Source: Todiramphus chloris collaris
Lineage: Eukaryota > Chordata > Aves > Coraciiformes > Alcedinidae
Length of the DNA: 64,000 nucleotides
Assembly (NCBI GenBank): GCA_025345505.1
Contig: JANVCC010000077.1
Location: 7,235,669-7,299,668 of the forward strand
Direction of reading: 5' to 3'
A program made the position numbers and the translations under genes. This document shows positions 37,401 to 51,558 of this stretch, in pieces. Below the pieces are notes generated by a model that did not search any database, was not told where the DNA came from, and saw only the letters and a list, made by a program, of their open reading frames with translations. The first letter of the stretch is position 1. Each line of letters begins with the position of its first letter.

Positions 37401-40364
37401 TGGTGAGTGCAGCTACAGCACCAAAACATAATCAGTTCTGTGCTCCATCTGCATTTGAAATTGCAGTTGAACCCATCACTAACCTGGGTTTCAAAGACAA
37501 TGAAGGGCTGAAAGCAGTTGAGGACAAAAAGCTTTCTGGATACTTCTGAAAATCCTACACATTAACCATCACAATCATTTACTAACTGTTCCCATGCACT
37601 AATTAGAGCTAAGCTGTTGTGGCAGTAACTATCTTTGACCCTTTCTAGGGTGAATTCTGTACCAGAGGTCTCCTCTGAGCACCTATCCTTGCGACCTTTG
37701 TAGTGGCAGTGTTATTTACCTATCAGCACTTTCTGTTTACAATGGTTTATAGCTCTCTGGTTCTCTACTTCACCCTGCTCTACTTTTTCTATGCATAATT
37801 TTTTTTAACCCCTGTCTTTGTTGACACTAAGGCTTGCCTCTCTTTTATTTTGTTGTTGCAGTGGTAAGGGTCCAAACAACTGTATTTCCCCTTTCCTCTG
37901 TCTCTTCATATTGCCTGTTTTTTTCCTTCCACCTTAATGAGCACCACACTCCATAGGTTTTCCTGTACAATGCAGGGATTCTCCAGCCTTTTCTGAAATT
38001 ACACTGCCCTTAGCTGTATTATTCTTAATTATTTACTGCTTTTTCTTTCACCTTATTGTTGGCTCCAACAAGAAAAACAGGGCTCCAAGTGTGATAAGCA
38101 TTGCACAAATAGAGAGCTTCTACATCAAAGTAGCTGGAACTTGACTGAGGAAGGGCAGAAGGAACGATGGGGCCCAGAGTGATGGAGAGTGCCTAGGAAA
38201 CTTCCTGACACCCAATGTGGTGCCTTTTAACACTGTGTGATGATACACAGATACACAGTAGGAGTAATAATATGTGTTGAGGAGGAAAATATGTTCTTAG
38301 AAGTGTCTTCCAACATGTTCTCATGTATTGGGAAAATGGAAGAATGAAGACAAGGCAATATTCACTATTCAAAGCTCACAGTGGTCAGGTCACAGAAGTG
38401 GTTTAGATGGGCGTAGGAGAACTGTTTCTCAAATGTGTTAATTAAGAAATAATTGTCAAGGTATAGATGTGGCCTGGCTCTCTATAAAAACAAAGGAAAG
38501 GAGAGCAACCACCTCATGATCCTTAATGTCTACATGGAAGGTGGTGGTGGGCACTGAGGAGAGGGGCTCCTGGTAAAGGGTTGTGAGTAGGAAATGCTGA
38601 ACTCTGTTTTAGTTAGAAGATTTCTAGGTATCTGTGATGTACTGTTGGGCTGTGACTTGCCTTGAATAAGGGGGATAGAATTGCCTTCCTAGTTTAGACC
38701 CACGTCATCAACAGAAACGTCGGAAGAATTTGTGGGTTTTACAGACAAAAGATTGCCCAGAAATAAAGCAATGAGGGATTGATCTCACAGTGAACCTCTT
38801 TTCACTTTGTTTTCCTTCCATACCTGGAGTGGGAGATGTAAAAAATGTACTGGAGGAGTGGTTAAAGATTAAAGCAGTATTATTTCCCCCTTTCTCCTTG
38901 TTTTCTTTATTGCTTTAAATTAATTTGTTTTCAGTTCTTCCTTGACAACTCACTACTTCTTCCAAGTGCTCCTGTTGCCTTCTAAATGCTGTCACTCTAA
39001 GCTCTTCTCTTTCCTTGTGTCTCTTAACTGCTCTCTCTCCAGCATCTACCTCTTTCCAGTCTCACTTTTCCTTCTTTGACTCATTTTCTGAGAGGTTTGT
39101 GTGTGTCTTTTCCCTGCTTGCAGACTGGGGAAGGTGGGGTCTGCTTTCTTTAGTGAAAGAAATATCTGTGACCATGTACCTTAACTCTCTGAAAAGCAGG
39201 TGAAGTTGAATTGTCATTTGTGAGGTTCCTTAGCTGAGCTGATGCGAGGCAGTTTGCCATGTAAGGGTGTTACAGAGAGCTGTAGTCTTCAGTTTTGAGT
39301 TAGAGATGTCAGCAGCGGTTACCAGGGAAACTTCTAAAATTGCACTGGCAATGTCTCTGCTCAAATACTATCTCAGATCTTTGGGAAATGGCACCAAGTG
39401 AACAGGCATAGGCTGGGAAAGCAGCACTTTATAAGATGCAGGGATGCTCTATGTAGAAGTAAAATAAAGATCCCTAAAGCTTCAGGATGATACAGAGCCT
39501 CTAGCTCTGCAATCCTAAACCAGGAAAGCAGCACAAATACTGTAAAAAGCATAGGTTCTGATAAAATTTCATACAGATAACAGCTTGAACAGGATTTTAT
39601 TTGTTAACCTCCATTTTGGGTTTTGTTTTTCAATACAAAGACAAGAAGAGTTGTTTCTAATAGATAATTCACAAAAAATATTACTTGGTACTAGAAAGTA
39701 ATGGGAGAAGATACCCTGCACTGCATGAGCCCCCCAACAAGGTAGGAGTCTAGACAAGGGTTCAGGAATATTTCAATGCATACTAATCAGAAAGAACATT
39801 TGGGATTAAAGCAAATGTCAGAAACCCGTGAAAGGCAGAGTTCAAACTGCACTTTAACAGGCTCTTTACCTAAATAATGAAATACCTTTTCTGGCTGAAT
39901 CAGTCTGAGACACAAGCTACTGCAAATTGGGATAGTATTTTAATGACTTTAATCATCTTTTCCCTATGCTGCTTCTCTTTTCTGGCTATTCACTGTTCTC
40001 AGAGCATGGTCAAGGGTCATTTTTTGGGCTTGATGGTCTCTAGTCTGAATTGACACAGCCAGGCTTATATAGTGACAAAGGCGCTATCCTGTGCTTGTGG
40101 ACCTACTGGACTAATGGGAAGTTGTCTGTGGCTGCATTTGAGGTACAAACAGTATTTATTTCCCTCCTATTATACCTCCAAGCTGTGCATTTTTTATTAT
40201 TGTCTTCACTCATAAAAGTTTCTGCTTTAAAATGTGAGCTATACTGAGGAGAAAGGTGTATGTTTCACATTATTGACTAAAATAGGTGTTTGTGTATATA
40301 AGGCAACTTTGCTTTCAAAATATATTGTCTGGCCTGGTAAACCACATATATTTATTATCTATTA

Positions 40365-40406
40365 ACAAATGTTTTTGAATCAGCCTCTTGATTCAATAGC
40401 ATTTGT
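40365..40406. repeat. 42-base imperfect hairpin
   Basis: The left arm 40365-40382 pairs with the right arm 40389-40406 around the 6-base loop GCCTCT. Sixteen of 18 positions are Watson-Crick pairs; one of the two others would be a G-U pair in plus-strand RNA. The inner TTGAATCA / TGATTCAA and outer ACAAATG / CATTTGT parts are exact. It lies in gene-free DNA. Template-switch mutation, a palindromic mobile element relic or a small structured RNA are possible origins. Confidence 0.8.
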
Positions 40407-42335
40407 GGAAAGAGCAGTTATATTTTAATACATGTTAAAAATATCTCTTCTTGCATGATGCTGACTGCAGGGTATTGATGTGGTAACAGGCCAACTTCTG
40501 CCACTTTCATACGAGTGCTCTAAGAACATAACCTAAACATATGAGAAATGCACACAGGAATATGGTACGTACACATCTAGTGACAGATAATTGGCCAACT
40601 TCAGAACTTGGGAATATGCTGCTCTGAGGAGCTGATTGCTATGCTGAATTCAAACCATTAAGTGTGCAAGTAATTAATCACTGTATGATTAATCAAAAGC
40701 TCATCATGCTCTGGATGTTATGCATGAAACAAAAAGTGCCTTAAGTAGCAAATTCCTTTGGGGTTGTAAAGAAGTTATTCCAAATGCTGCAACATGAACA
40801 GTAGAAAGAGGAGGATGGCTGCTCCAGCTCATGATATTGCTGGAGGAGTAGATGGTATTTTCCTTACCATGGGTGCTCTGATATAGGAAAGTGACTTTTC
40901 TTTCGAAACTAGTGGTCTTTGAAGATAATACCCATTGAAAATTATCAAAAAGAGATCAGCTATTTTAATTTCACCTGCATAAAATTTAGTTTATTTAGAT
41001 TTTAGTATGACAGGATCTACTGGCAGAGTGTTGGTACAAGTCTAGTCTTGTGAAGCTGGCAGAAGAAAGCTGCAAAGGTGAGTAGTGAGGTATGGTGAAA
41101 GCAGCTTGTGGTTGGTTGTAGGAGCAACTTCAGGAGTATGTGGCAGCCTCCCAAGAGCATTTCTTGGTCCTTCCTATTGTTTCACCAGGAATATACTTTT
41201 TATTCTTGGTGTAAGAAGCTGGTGTCCTAAAAATTGTATCATTTTCACTCATGTATGTGCTGAAGGGGTGTTACAGTCTTTATTTTCTCCGTAGCAGGAA
41301 GCCACTAATGATACAGCTTCTCCCTCGCCAAGGAGCAGAGCTGCCAGATCAGTAATTCTGAGAAGCTGTGGGAACATTTAATGAGAGGTGCAGCAGCTAG
41401 GCTTCGGCTGAGCCAACAGCAGACTGCCATGCTGACAGCTCATGGGCAAGGGCAGGTCATAGAGCCAGTTTTGGCCAGCCAGTTGCTCACAGTGCTTTGC
41501 TGGGTGGGAATAGGCAGAGCTGCCCAGCAGTATGTGACCTGACTCCATAATTTCTTGGCCCACCATTGCTCGTGATGTCTTCTTGCTCAGGTGTGGGGCA
41601 AAGGCAATGTAAGTGAAATGGTCCTTTTCCTCTGAGAAGTAAAATTGAACTTCAGAGGCAGAATTGGAGGAATGTTTACCCCAGCTCCCCAGAAAACCCT
41701 GCAGGAGACGTAGGGGTGTTAAGCATCATATGCATTTTTTTTTTCTCAGTCATAAACTATATTTTAGGTGTAGTTATTTGCAGTGCTGTGGTGTATACAA
41801 CAAACACACTAAGCTATTTTATGAAAACTTGGAGCTCTTAATTTAAATCCTACTTTTGTTCCTTAATCTTCACAAAGATGTGGAGAAAGGCTGAAAAAAT
41901 GTGGGTGAGTAAATTATAAGATATTCCTGTTTCTTTAGGGTAATGTTTAATGATCAGTCAGTGACTGAGTTTACATACATTAAATATTTATTTTTCTTCT
42001 GTAGAGCTGAATGGGGAACTGTGCTCACATTCCTGCCAGATCACTAATTGGGTAACTGCAGATGCTTAGGGTATTTCTGAAGCAGCAGTTTTATCTGTGG
42101 TACTTGTCTCATTAAGGATTTTACTGTTTGTATTCCAGAAGCCATGAATTCTCCAGCTGGGGCTGGGGCTTTGATAAATTGTCATTTCATGTGCTTGGAA
42201 TGTTACTTTATTACCTCTGAGTAATAAAAGTTGACAGTTTGCATTTATTAATTTATTTGTTACATTTTTACAGCATAGGTTTCTGTTCACTTTCAGTGTT
42301 TGCAAAATCATGATTTTTGCTGAAATCAGTGGGTT

Positions 42336-42975
42336 TCAGTCAGAAAAGGACCTGGGGGTATTGATTGATAGTCAACTAAATATGAGTCAGCAGTGGGTGC
42401 AGGTGGCCAAGAAGGCCAGTGGCATCCTGGCTTGTATCAGAAACACTGTGGCCAGCAGGAATAGGGAGGTGATCATCCCCCTGCACTCGGCACTGGTGAG
42501 GCCACACCTTGAATATTGCATTCAGTTCTGGGCCCCTCACTATAGAAGGACACAGAAGTGCTGGAGCATGTCCAGAAAAGGGCAACGAGGCTGGTGAAGG
42601 GCCCAGAGCACAAGTCCTGTGAGGAGCAGCTGAGGGAGCTGGGGTTGTTTAATCTGGAGGAGAGGAGGCTGAGGGGAGACCTTATCACTCTCTACAACTA
42701 CCTGAAAGGAGGTTGGAGTGAGAAGGGGGACAGCCTTTTCCCCCTGGTGACGTGTGACAGGACCAGAGGGAATGGATGCAACCTGTGCCAGGGAGGTTTA
42801 GGCTGGAGGTTAGGAAACATTTCTTCATTGAAAGGGTTATCAAACGTTGGTGGAGTCGCCATCCCTGGAAGCATTTAAATGGCTCATGGACATGGTTTAG
42901 TGGAGAGCCAAGGTAGACTAGATGATCTTGAAGGTCTCTTCCAACTAAAGACATTCAGTGAATCTGTGATTCTGT
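42336..42975 (+). mobile_element. CR1 non-LTR retrotransposon, C-terminal ORF2 part to 3' end
   Basis: One frame gives [40 protein letters not shown] and [20 protein letters not shown], the region downstream of the CR1 reverse transcriptase catalytic core. A frame change near 42558 continues it as [20 protein letters not shown] and [20 protein letters not shown]. The copy then runs through the VESPSL-like region, where roughly 20 bases (the GGCTGCCCAGGG block) are missing near 42850, into the usual 3' tail ending GTGATTCTG at 42975. It is 5'-truncated, frameshifted and inactive. Confidence 0.95.
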
Positions 42976-44668
42976 TTCTGCTGGTTGATCTGGCTGCAGA
43001 AACAAAAATATAAATATGTGGCATGTGTGTGATTTCTTACTGCTTCTCTATTTCTCTACTTTTTGTCCTCAGATTTTTGGTGGAAGTGTTTTCTCAGTCC
43101 TCTTGTTGCTGGACTCAAACTAGGACAGTTCTTCTGGCAGGCACAAAGTAGCCTTGGCTTCTTTTTAGGGGAACAAAACTCAGGTGGTGACAGGCAGTCA
43201 TGGGAGTGAATCCTTTCTGCCTCCTGTTATTGAGTGGTCTGACGCCAGCACCAACCTCCCATCTTTTCCATCCCTGGGTTATTTCAGGGGAATACCTCCT
43301 CTCTGCTGGGTTGAATTCTGCCCCAGACACAGTTCCCTCCACCCCTAAGGGCAACAGGATCAGCTTTTAAGGTGGCGTTCAGCCTTTCCTAGGGTCAGTA
43401 GATTGAGGTTATAGTAGTTGATCCTACTCAAGTAGTATTTAATGCTTTTCATCTATCCCATCTGAGTTGTTATTTTTTCCCTCACCACAGGACAAGGATT
43501 CCCTTCCAAGCTGCTTCCTTATACATGCCCTACCCAAATTCATGATGCTGGCAGCTTGATTTATGTTGCTGTCCTCTGCTTTCCACACTCTTTTCTCTGT
43601 TTTTTACAGGGTTAGTCTCCTCAGGAACTTGCTTCTTTGTCTGAGCTGAGCTGTAGCATCAGTTTAGGCCAGCAGAAAGAAGCTGAGCTTGCACAGGGTG
43701 TGCAGAGAAGCATCCTTCTGTCCAGAAGGGGCTCAGCAAATGAATCACACATTTCTCCTTCTCATGTTTATTTTAAGTTCTGCCCAGCTTCACTTCAGGA
43801 GCCCAAGAAATACCTTAACTCCTTCTTTTCTTCACTTTTCAGGCAGAAAATAATATTCAAATATCATACAGGTGCTAAATCTCCCACTTGCTTGCAAAAA
43901 ACCCTGAGATGCTGAAATACCAAACTCTTCAGAGAATATTTATTTATACTGTGCTTTATTCTTATAATATCACCCTAAACTGTGCACCATTTGTCACCCT
44001 GAATGTTATTGCATAGTCCAAATGCCACATTTACATTGTAGCTATTATTGAGTCTTTAAAAGAATATTCCCTAATGGATTTTTAAATATAAATGAATATA
44101 TGACATGTTAAGTTTGGGGTTTTTCTTTTGAGGTTTGATTAATCTTAATTGTTTGCTTAATTATGACTGTGTTTGTTTTTTTTTTTTTTTCTCGGAGTAT
44201 TCTATATAAGGATCACCCTAAGGAGGCTTCATGGCCAAAATATTTGAAGTCACAAAGAGACAAAGTTACCATTCTAAAAGCTCAATTTGGAGTTACACTA
44301 ATGACATCCATAGTCATTTCTAAGGTCACATTGTGGCAGGTTTACTTATCTCTTTGTAGCCCATGAGCAGTCTATTTAATGATTACTGCTTTTGTATGGA
44401 AGAAAAAAAAGAGTCCAAGACAGATTCTTTGGCATTTTCATTTTTAAAAATATTTAATATTTATGCTATCAAAGTGAAAACTTCCTTAAGGTAATGACAA
44501 CTGAAATCATTCGGAATATTCCTGCAAGAGGCAAGCTGTCACAGTGATGGTCCCCTTTTGAGCATCACTTCCTCCTTAGCCTGCCCATCCCCCTGCTTCT
44601 TTCTTGATTTATCTGCCTTGAAGCTTTTAATTCATATGAATCTCTCTCTTGCCTGCAAGGTTTCATAG

Positions 44669-44690
44669 ATATATATATATATATATATAT
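44669..44690. repeat. (AT)11 microsatellite
   Basis: An uninterrupted AT dinucleotide run of 22 bases, followed directly by seven T residues. Seen directly. Confidence 0.95.
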
Positions 44691-47600
44691 TTTTTTATGA
44701 AATAAAGGTTACTTGTAGGGTGATTTTTTTAATGTTTTTTTTCTGCAGCTAAAGAATTATTATTTATCTGAGCCAGTGAAATACTCCACGTTTATAATGT
44801 TAGCCTTAAAATCAAGATTTTTCCTTTATAACTACATCCTCTTAGATAAACAGTATAGTATATCCCTCCAGTTTTGAACTTGTTTATGAAATATAACTGC
44901 ATAGGAGGCCCAAACATTTAACTAAACCAAATCATTTGTTGTTGCTCGGATTAGTTTGTTAGAGCACTTTTATTGTGGTGAGATACATATAGAGGAGATC
45001 CAGCCTAAGTGGGTTCTGTTTCAGCATAATCTACTGAATCAATAGTTTCTATAAATAGTTTTAATGCTAAAGTACACATTCATGGATCTGCTGTCATTAG
45101 CCTGTGGTTTTCAATGCCTCAGTTATGAAACGGGTGTCACTTACAGAGCTTTTTTGAGTAGAGTGCCTGAAGATGCAGGAAAGCTGTGAGCTGTTTCTGC
45201 AGCCAATTCTGTTTTTTGGTCTTCAAATATTAAATATTTTTTTCTGTGCTTGAATAGTCAATTTATTTTGATAGAATCAGGTGAGGTTTTGCTTATTTAT
45301 GTATCTAAATGTAACCTTAGCTTTGTGGAACTGACAAACTCATTGTTAATTTACACACACAGATGTATAGATCCAGATATACACCTGAAAATGAACCACT
45401 AACAGATTTACATAAAGTCACGTGCTGAAAAATGATCACAAACATTTAAGGGCAGAGATCAGAACTGCTGTCTGCTCTGCCATGGTCTCCAGATGCCAGA
45501 GTTACAGTAACAAATACAGTAACACTGCTGCAAATCTGTACAAGTGCAGTGTGATGATGTTACTGTTTGAAGCAATGAGAGAAACACTGCCTTCAGTGGG
45601 ATTTGTTTTAACTTGTGGATCATATTTTTTAGAATTTAAATCCTTTATTTGGTAAAGCACGCGGGTAGCATGCCCAACTCCAGCAATCATTTCTGAAACT
45701 CTCTGACAAGACAGCCGAGTTATCCCAGAAAGCAGGTTGCAGTGTGTTTACAAAATCTGGGCACTAAGGGATGTTTCAGCTCCTGTAGCAGCATTGCTGT
45801 GTTACCTCTGTTTTTTCAATGCTATAAAAAAAAATCCAAAAGCCAGCAGAGAGAGGTAGAATCTGTTTAAGAATTTAGACCAATGGATACAGAAGTAGCT
45901 GAGATCTGAGGCCTGACAGCTTGCCAGTTTTCTTCCATTTATCAGCCTGTCTAACCCTCGTCTCTGAAATTTCATGTCGAAGAGAAAGCAAAAACTGCAG
46001 GGCCCCACTATGTTTTATGGTTGAGAAATCATTCAGACAAGTGTTCACAGGAACCTCTGACAGTTTTGTCAGCCGTAAGTAGGTGGTTCCCCTGCAGAAG
46101 GCTGGAAACCTGAGAGCAGAGCAGGACTGTATGTCCTCAGTAAGTTAGCTGTGCTCATTAACTAATCCCTGGAAAATAAGCTGTAATGATTCTATTCTGC
46201 TAAGAAAAAACGAAAGCTGTATTATAAAACCTCTGAATTCTGCTAATTCTAGGAAACCTGACATTTTGCCCAGTTCCAACACCACAACCTGTATCCAAAA
46301 GCAGGTACACTTCCTAAACACAACAGCTTTCATTTCTTTTTCCTGGAAATATTCAACATTTAACTCACATGTTGTTTTTGGAAAAAAATTGCTGGATTAT
46401 TCTGCATGGTTTTTGCAAAAGTCAATATTTATAGTAGATTAAATCCACTTTCCCCTCCTTTTTTATTTTAATGCTTTGTCAGGAAACATTCATGCTCCTG
46501 TACCAATGGCTTAATGGTTTTGTCTGTTTCTAAACAGGACAGAAAGAAATATATTTCCTTCTGCTCAATTTGTAGAACTTATTTTTGTATTCCCTTTGTA
46601 TTTTCTCAAATGATGACATACACTTTTCCTTCTGGTTTTGGTTGCTGCTCTTCTTGAAAGCAATGCTCTGTTCTGCGCATTGCTCTGTAATCTTCTTAAG
46701 TCATTATTTCACTTGCACTGTAAATAGAAATCCATTTGTGTAATTAATCATTTTGTTATTGCAGAAACTTTTATACAAAGATGTCAAACATGCCATCTTT
46801 AGCCTGGAACTAGCCCACATAATGTACTTAGGGATCTGCTTCTTACTGGAGACAAGGTTGAGGCTTTCAGGTAAGAAGCCGTGTTTTTGACCTTACACTT
46901 GTGAGAGAGTTTCTTTTGAAACTGGAAATCAAACAGCTGAGCAGCAGTGTTTGCCCAAGCCAATGTGTCTGAGAGAGCATGAGCTTGTGAGTCTCATTAA
47001 TCCCCAAATCTAATGTATAGACCAGCAATCTGTTAACTCTCCTCCTACATCTGTAGGAAAGCATAAAATGCAAAGCTCACAAATGAAGGGAGGGAATGCA
47101 AAGGGAATCAGCAACTGCCTCATGGAAGGAAAAGAAAAGACAAGACAAGGAGAGAAACCATGGAATAGCAAAAAAAAAAAAAATAGCAAATAATGGCAGT
47201 GATCTCAAAAAGGAGCAGATTTAAAAAAAAATTGAATGATACTGAACGTGACAACACAACATTGGGAAACTTGCATCATCAGTGTGTGGTCATAACTAAG
47301 AGAGTATCTCTAAAGGGTGGTTTATGTTTGACTTTTATTCTTTGTGCCAGTCTTTTCCTGACAAGAGAGCACTTTTTGCAACTGGCAAATGTGTCTGCAG
47401 CATCTTTACTTCTTATTGCAGCATATGGACTTTCACCAGACATGGAACCTGTCTCTGGTTGAATAACGTGGCTAGGCTATGTAAAGAGGACACATGCAGA
47501 GTCTCTGGCCCAAGCTTTTTTCTTCCTTAGCCATAGCTAGAGTAATCTAGAATATCCCTAAATTGTGGTGAGAATAAATGAAAGTAATTACAACTTTACT

Positions 47601-48144
47601 GTAAAACTCTTCATTGATAGGCTTTCATTTCCAGCAAGATGGGAAAACTTTCCCTATTCCCTTTTAAACAGGAAAGTGGTTTCATGAAGTGCAATTTTTA
47701 ATTCTCTGCCTGCTGTAAGGAAAACATATCTGTGGTTTTCTCTTGGATCAGTCACATACCTGATTGAAATGCATGCATTTTTCAGTATATTGATATTTAA
47801 TTTCTTTAGAGTCCCCGTATCTGAATTTGATATTGTGTATTAAAAAGGAATTACCCCAAACCTTTCATTATAATGAAAAACCAGAAACCTGGAGATGTCA
47901 GACACTGAGGGAACCATACTATTTTATGACCCTGTCTTGCCCTTTACAAAAGGCAGCTTAAGTTGCTTTGAACTGCCTGTGATTGCTCATCTTTTCTACT
48001 CATTACTTCCTGCATACACATAGCAGAAGAAAAGTCTTGTGCCAAAGAAGATTAATGAAAATCTACATTACACTTCATTCAAAGCATCTGCCTGCTTTGC
48101 AAGTCATGCACTGGCACACATACTAATTAGAGCAGAACAAAATG

Positions 48145-48148
<4 letters not shown>

Positions 48149-48176
<28 letters not shown>
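48149..48176. repeat. T28 homopolymer
   Basis: A pure run of 28 T. On the minus strand this would read as a poly-A tail, but the adjoining sequence (CAAAATGTGCC on the left, ACTTTTGGGGAGG on the right) is not a recognised retroposon end. Its true length may be uncertain because of sequencing slippage. Confidence 0.9.
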
Positions 48177-48182
<6 letters not shown>

Positions 48183-51100
48183 GGGGAGGAAATTGAAAAC
48201 CAAGAAGCTATTTTCTCCCTAATTTTTTAAAATGGTCACACCAGCTGTGCACATTAAATATCATCTCATGTGCAATATGCTTTTAGTAACTGAGGCTGCT
48301 GCAGGGGTTAAATTAATAATTCTGTTTTCTCAGAAAGAGCACAATATCCTTGAAAAGGGAGAAATCTACTTTTCTACAAACAGAAAAGTCAAAATGATCA
48401 CTAAAAACATATCTGCACCCTGAACCAATCCCCTGATGCTCTTGCACATAGTGCTATATAGCAGGTGCTGACTAAGGGAGAAAACAGATGGTATATTATG
48501 ACTAATTTTTACAGAGGGAATAAAGCACAGGTAACAACACGCCCATTAACAAAGAGGACTGTTGAGGAATTTCCTGAAATTGTGGAATGAAATCTGCAGT
48601 AATATGTGTTCATTCTGAACGGATTTTCCTGCCTCATGGCTGGGAGTGGATGGAAGGGGAGGAAGGGAACTGAATCAAGGAGAAAGTGATGTTATTTAAC
48701 CAGCGGAGGTGTTGTTGCGGCGGGACAAACACTCCTTGTCCCTTTGCATGCCTGTGGGTCTCATGCTCTTTTCAGAGGCAGGGGAAATCCAGCACTTCAA
48801 CCCTGTGCATGTTCCAGGGCATGGTCTTGCCCTGGGAAATCCCTTTTCTACAAGGACCAGGACCCAGGAGGTACAGGTGAGTTGTTGCAACAGAACATGG
48901 CAGTCACCCAGGGGAAGTCAGAGGAGTTCTTTTGAATCTAAAAGACCAGCCAGTTGTCCTGTCAGCTATGAATGGCTGAGCGTCATCACGGAAATGATTG
49001 CACATCATAGAGAACAAAAGGCTGGTTCTAGGCAGTCAGTTTGACCTTTGGGGGAAGATTGCTGAAGAAGAATAAGTTACCACCAAATGTATGTATATAG
49101 AGAGGAAAAAAAAGCATAATTGCACTCCCAGGGATCTACTTCCAGGAGATGGATGTGCTTGAAAGAAAGAAAACTTTACAGAGCTCTTTGTCTAGCTTGC
49201 TACATGGCAGAATAACATCCTTCAGTCTGTCAATTTTTTGCCATCAAAAGGCTATGAAATTCAACGAAACGTGTTCTTTATACATTATTCAGTATAGCTT
49301 TCCAGTTGCATACTTTGTAAATAGTATTTTTAGGGGGTTTGAAATGATGAGAAGACAGGGGCTGGCCAGTTTTCATTAGGCTACCTTACAATTTTTGGCA
49401 GAACAAAAAATAACATTATAGAAAAAGAGATGGTGGGTAAGTAACACAATCGCCCATTTTTTTTGTGCATCTGGCTACAGAAAACCTTCCTTCTGTCAAC
49501 GAAACGTAGTTTGAGTGAAAAATCAGAGCACATTAGCTATGTGGCTCCAATTTTGTATGTAAATTGCTTCTCAGCATTAGTGCCTTGGTGACAAGCAAAG
49601 AATGTAATTGTGTTTTGAGTTTTTTGTCTGATGATAAGTCTCTGTGCTCACTGCTCCCTAACTTGTCACCACTGTGGTGAGATCAATTGCATCTTAAGTG
49701 CTCCAAATCATAAGATATTTAGCATACATTCATTAAAACTCCTTATTTTCCTCTATTAATATTTTTAAAATAGCTCCCTAAGATTCTGAGCTCCCCTAGA
49801 GTTTAAAGCTAATATTCAAGGACTTGTTACATAATAATTGTTAATATATGATAAATTGTTAGAAATATTCGTCTGATTTATTTATTTATTTTATTATTTT
49901 GGCAGAGGGAGATTATTGCTTTTCTCCAATTCTCTTACACTTGCAGGCCTCAAAGAGACATCCAGATAGTGTTACACTTCAATAAACTGGCCTGCAGCTT
50001 TTTAGGTTGAAAAGCTGGAATTGATTCCACCTCACAAATTCATGACATAAATATCTGTCTTAGGCTTATAAAACCTGGACCCAGAAAATAAAAACCTGAG
50101 AGCTTGGATTGTCCATCTTAGTGAAGTCAAGTCAGAGAAATATTAATATTGATAGCCATGAAAAAATTGTGGGGGAGAGGAGTACACGCCAAAGAATGAC
50201 AGAAATTATTTGATGTAGAGCAAATTGGCTGAAGTGCAGATAAATAGCCACTTGCCCCAAGTACTTTTAGATTGGAAATTAGACATTTTTTAATGAATAA
50301 AAGAATTTGGCTTTGCAAATAGTTTTATAATGGCAGTAGCAAGAGCAAACTACCCAACAGATGTTAGACTGGCTAATGACGAATTTACATTGGGAGTGTT
50401 ATGGCATTTTTCTTGCCATTGAAGGCAGCTTACACTCAGGGAGGACCCAAAAGCCCTGCTCAGTCCTAGGTTTCCGGAAGCTTTCAGCCTTTGGATCTCA
50501 TGCAAATGTTAAAAGCAAAGCTTTTTGCTGGAGGAGGAAGATCTTGATTTTCACTAATGTGGCATTTACAGAGTTCAGGTTCTGTCACAAAGTTTCTGCT
50601 GTATTACAGAGTAAAGGGAGAAAGAAGGAAAAGACTTGTTTTTTCAGAAATGCCAACACAAGGATTTTGAAATGATACTAAAATTATTTATAGCTTTCTG
50701 TATCATATCTTCATTTCCTCAGCTGCCATTTCCCTCCAATACAAATAAGCTATCCCTAGTAACCCTGCTGGTAACCAGCACCATGTTGGTGAGGGATGAA
50801 AATAGATTTAAGTCTAAGAAGAGAAACATCTGAATGATATGTGTTCAGGTGTAAGTTCAGTGTTTCTTTTAATGGTGCTCAAAAGTATGAAAAATGAAGC
50901 TTCACTGAAGAGGTGCCTTGACAATAGCATCTTTGACTGCTGTATTGATTGCATGAGTTTGCACGGAACTGCGGTTCCAGAATAAAAAACAATCAAATAT
51001 TGTGTTTAGAAAGAGACACTTGTAAGGTCCTTCAGGATGGGGTGTGGAATTAGCCTCTTGTCTTTTTCCCACAGATGCTGTCATGTCATGAGACACAATG

Positions 51101-51558
51101 AAGTACCCCATAAAATTGAAAACCAGTGCATAGTCTAAAGAGGCAGTTAGAACAAAGCAGGATTTTCTTCTACCTTACGACCAAACGTGAGCATGAATGT
51201 AAGGAGGGGCAACTTTATCAATGTGCACTATTTATAATGAGAATGAGTAAAGAAGTTCTGGGAATGGGCCTGATGAAGACTCTTCTCAGGATTGGAAACC
51301 AGCATCCTATCACAGCAGGTATACCTTCAGAAAGAGCAAAGCAGGGCTTTAAACACTGTTATCTTCTTTATTAAACTCCCCACTGCACTGGGGAAAGGAA
51401 TACAGGTTCTCTGTAGTTTCAACACTTAAATAACACAAAAATGCCTGGTATTAAGTGAGATGAGAAATCATCCAGTGGAACTAAGCCTGGCACTGGCTGT
51501 AGATAATGCTAATAATGTGTATTGGATTGTGCTCTCATCTCTGTCTTCTTTTTATTTG

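Larger units (their letters stand above)
33651..42335. other. Intergenic stretch, no gene recognised
   Basis: 8.7 kb without a recognisable coding exon. It contains a candidate ancient amniote repeat at 34425-34495, a somewhat more GC-rich zone around 35480-36250 (not a CpG island: CG dinucleotides are sparse) and a hairpin at 40365-40406. No tRNA, snRNA or rRNA gene was seen. Short open frames are judged accidental. Confidence 0.65.

Noticed and set aside
48709..49044. 111-codon plus-strand open frame in a slightly GC-richer patch, with overlapping frames
   Set aside because: No family resemblance and no coding signal beyond length; overlapping open frames on both strands point to local composition.
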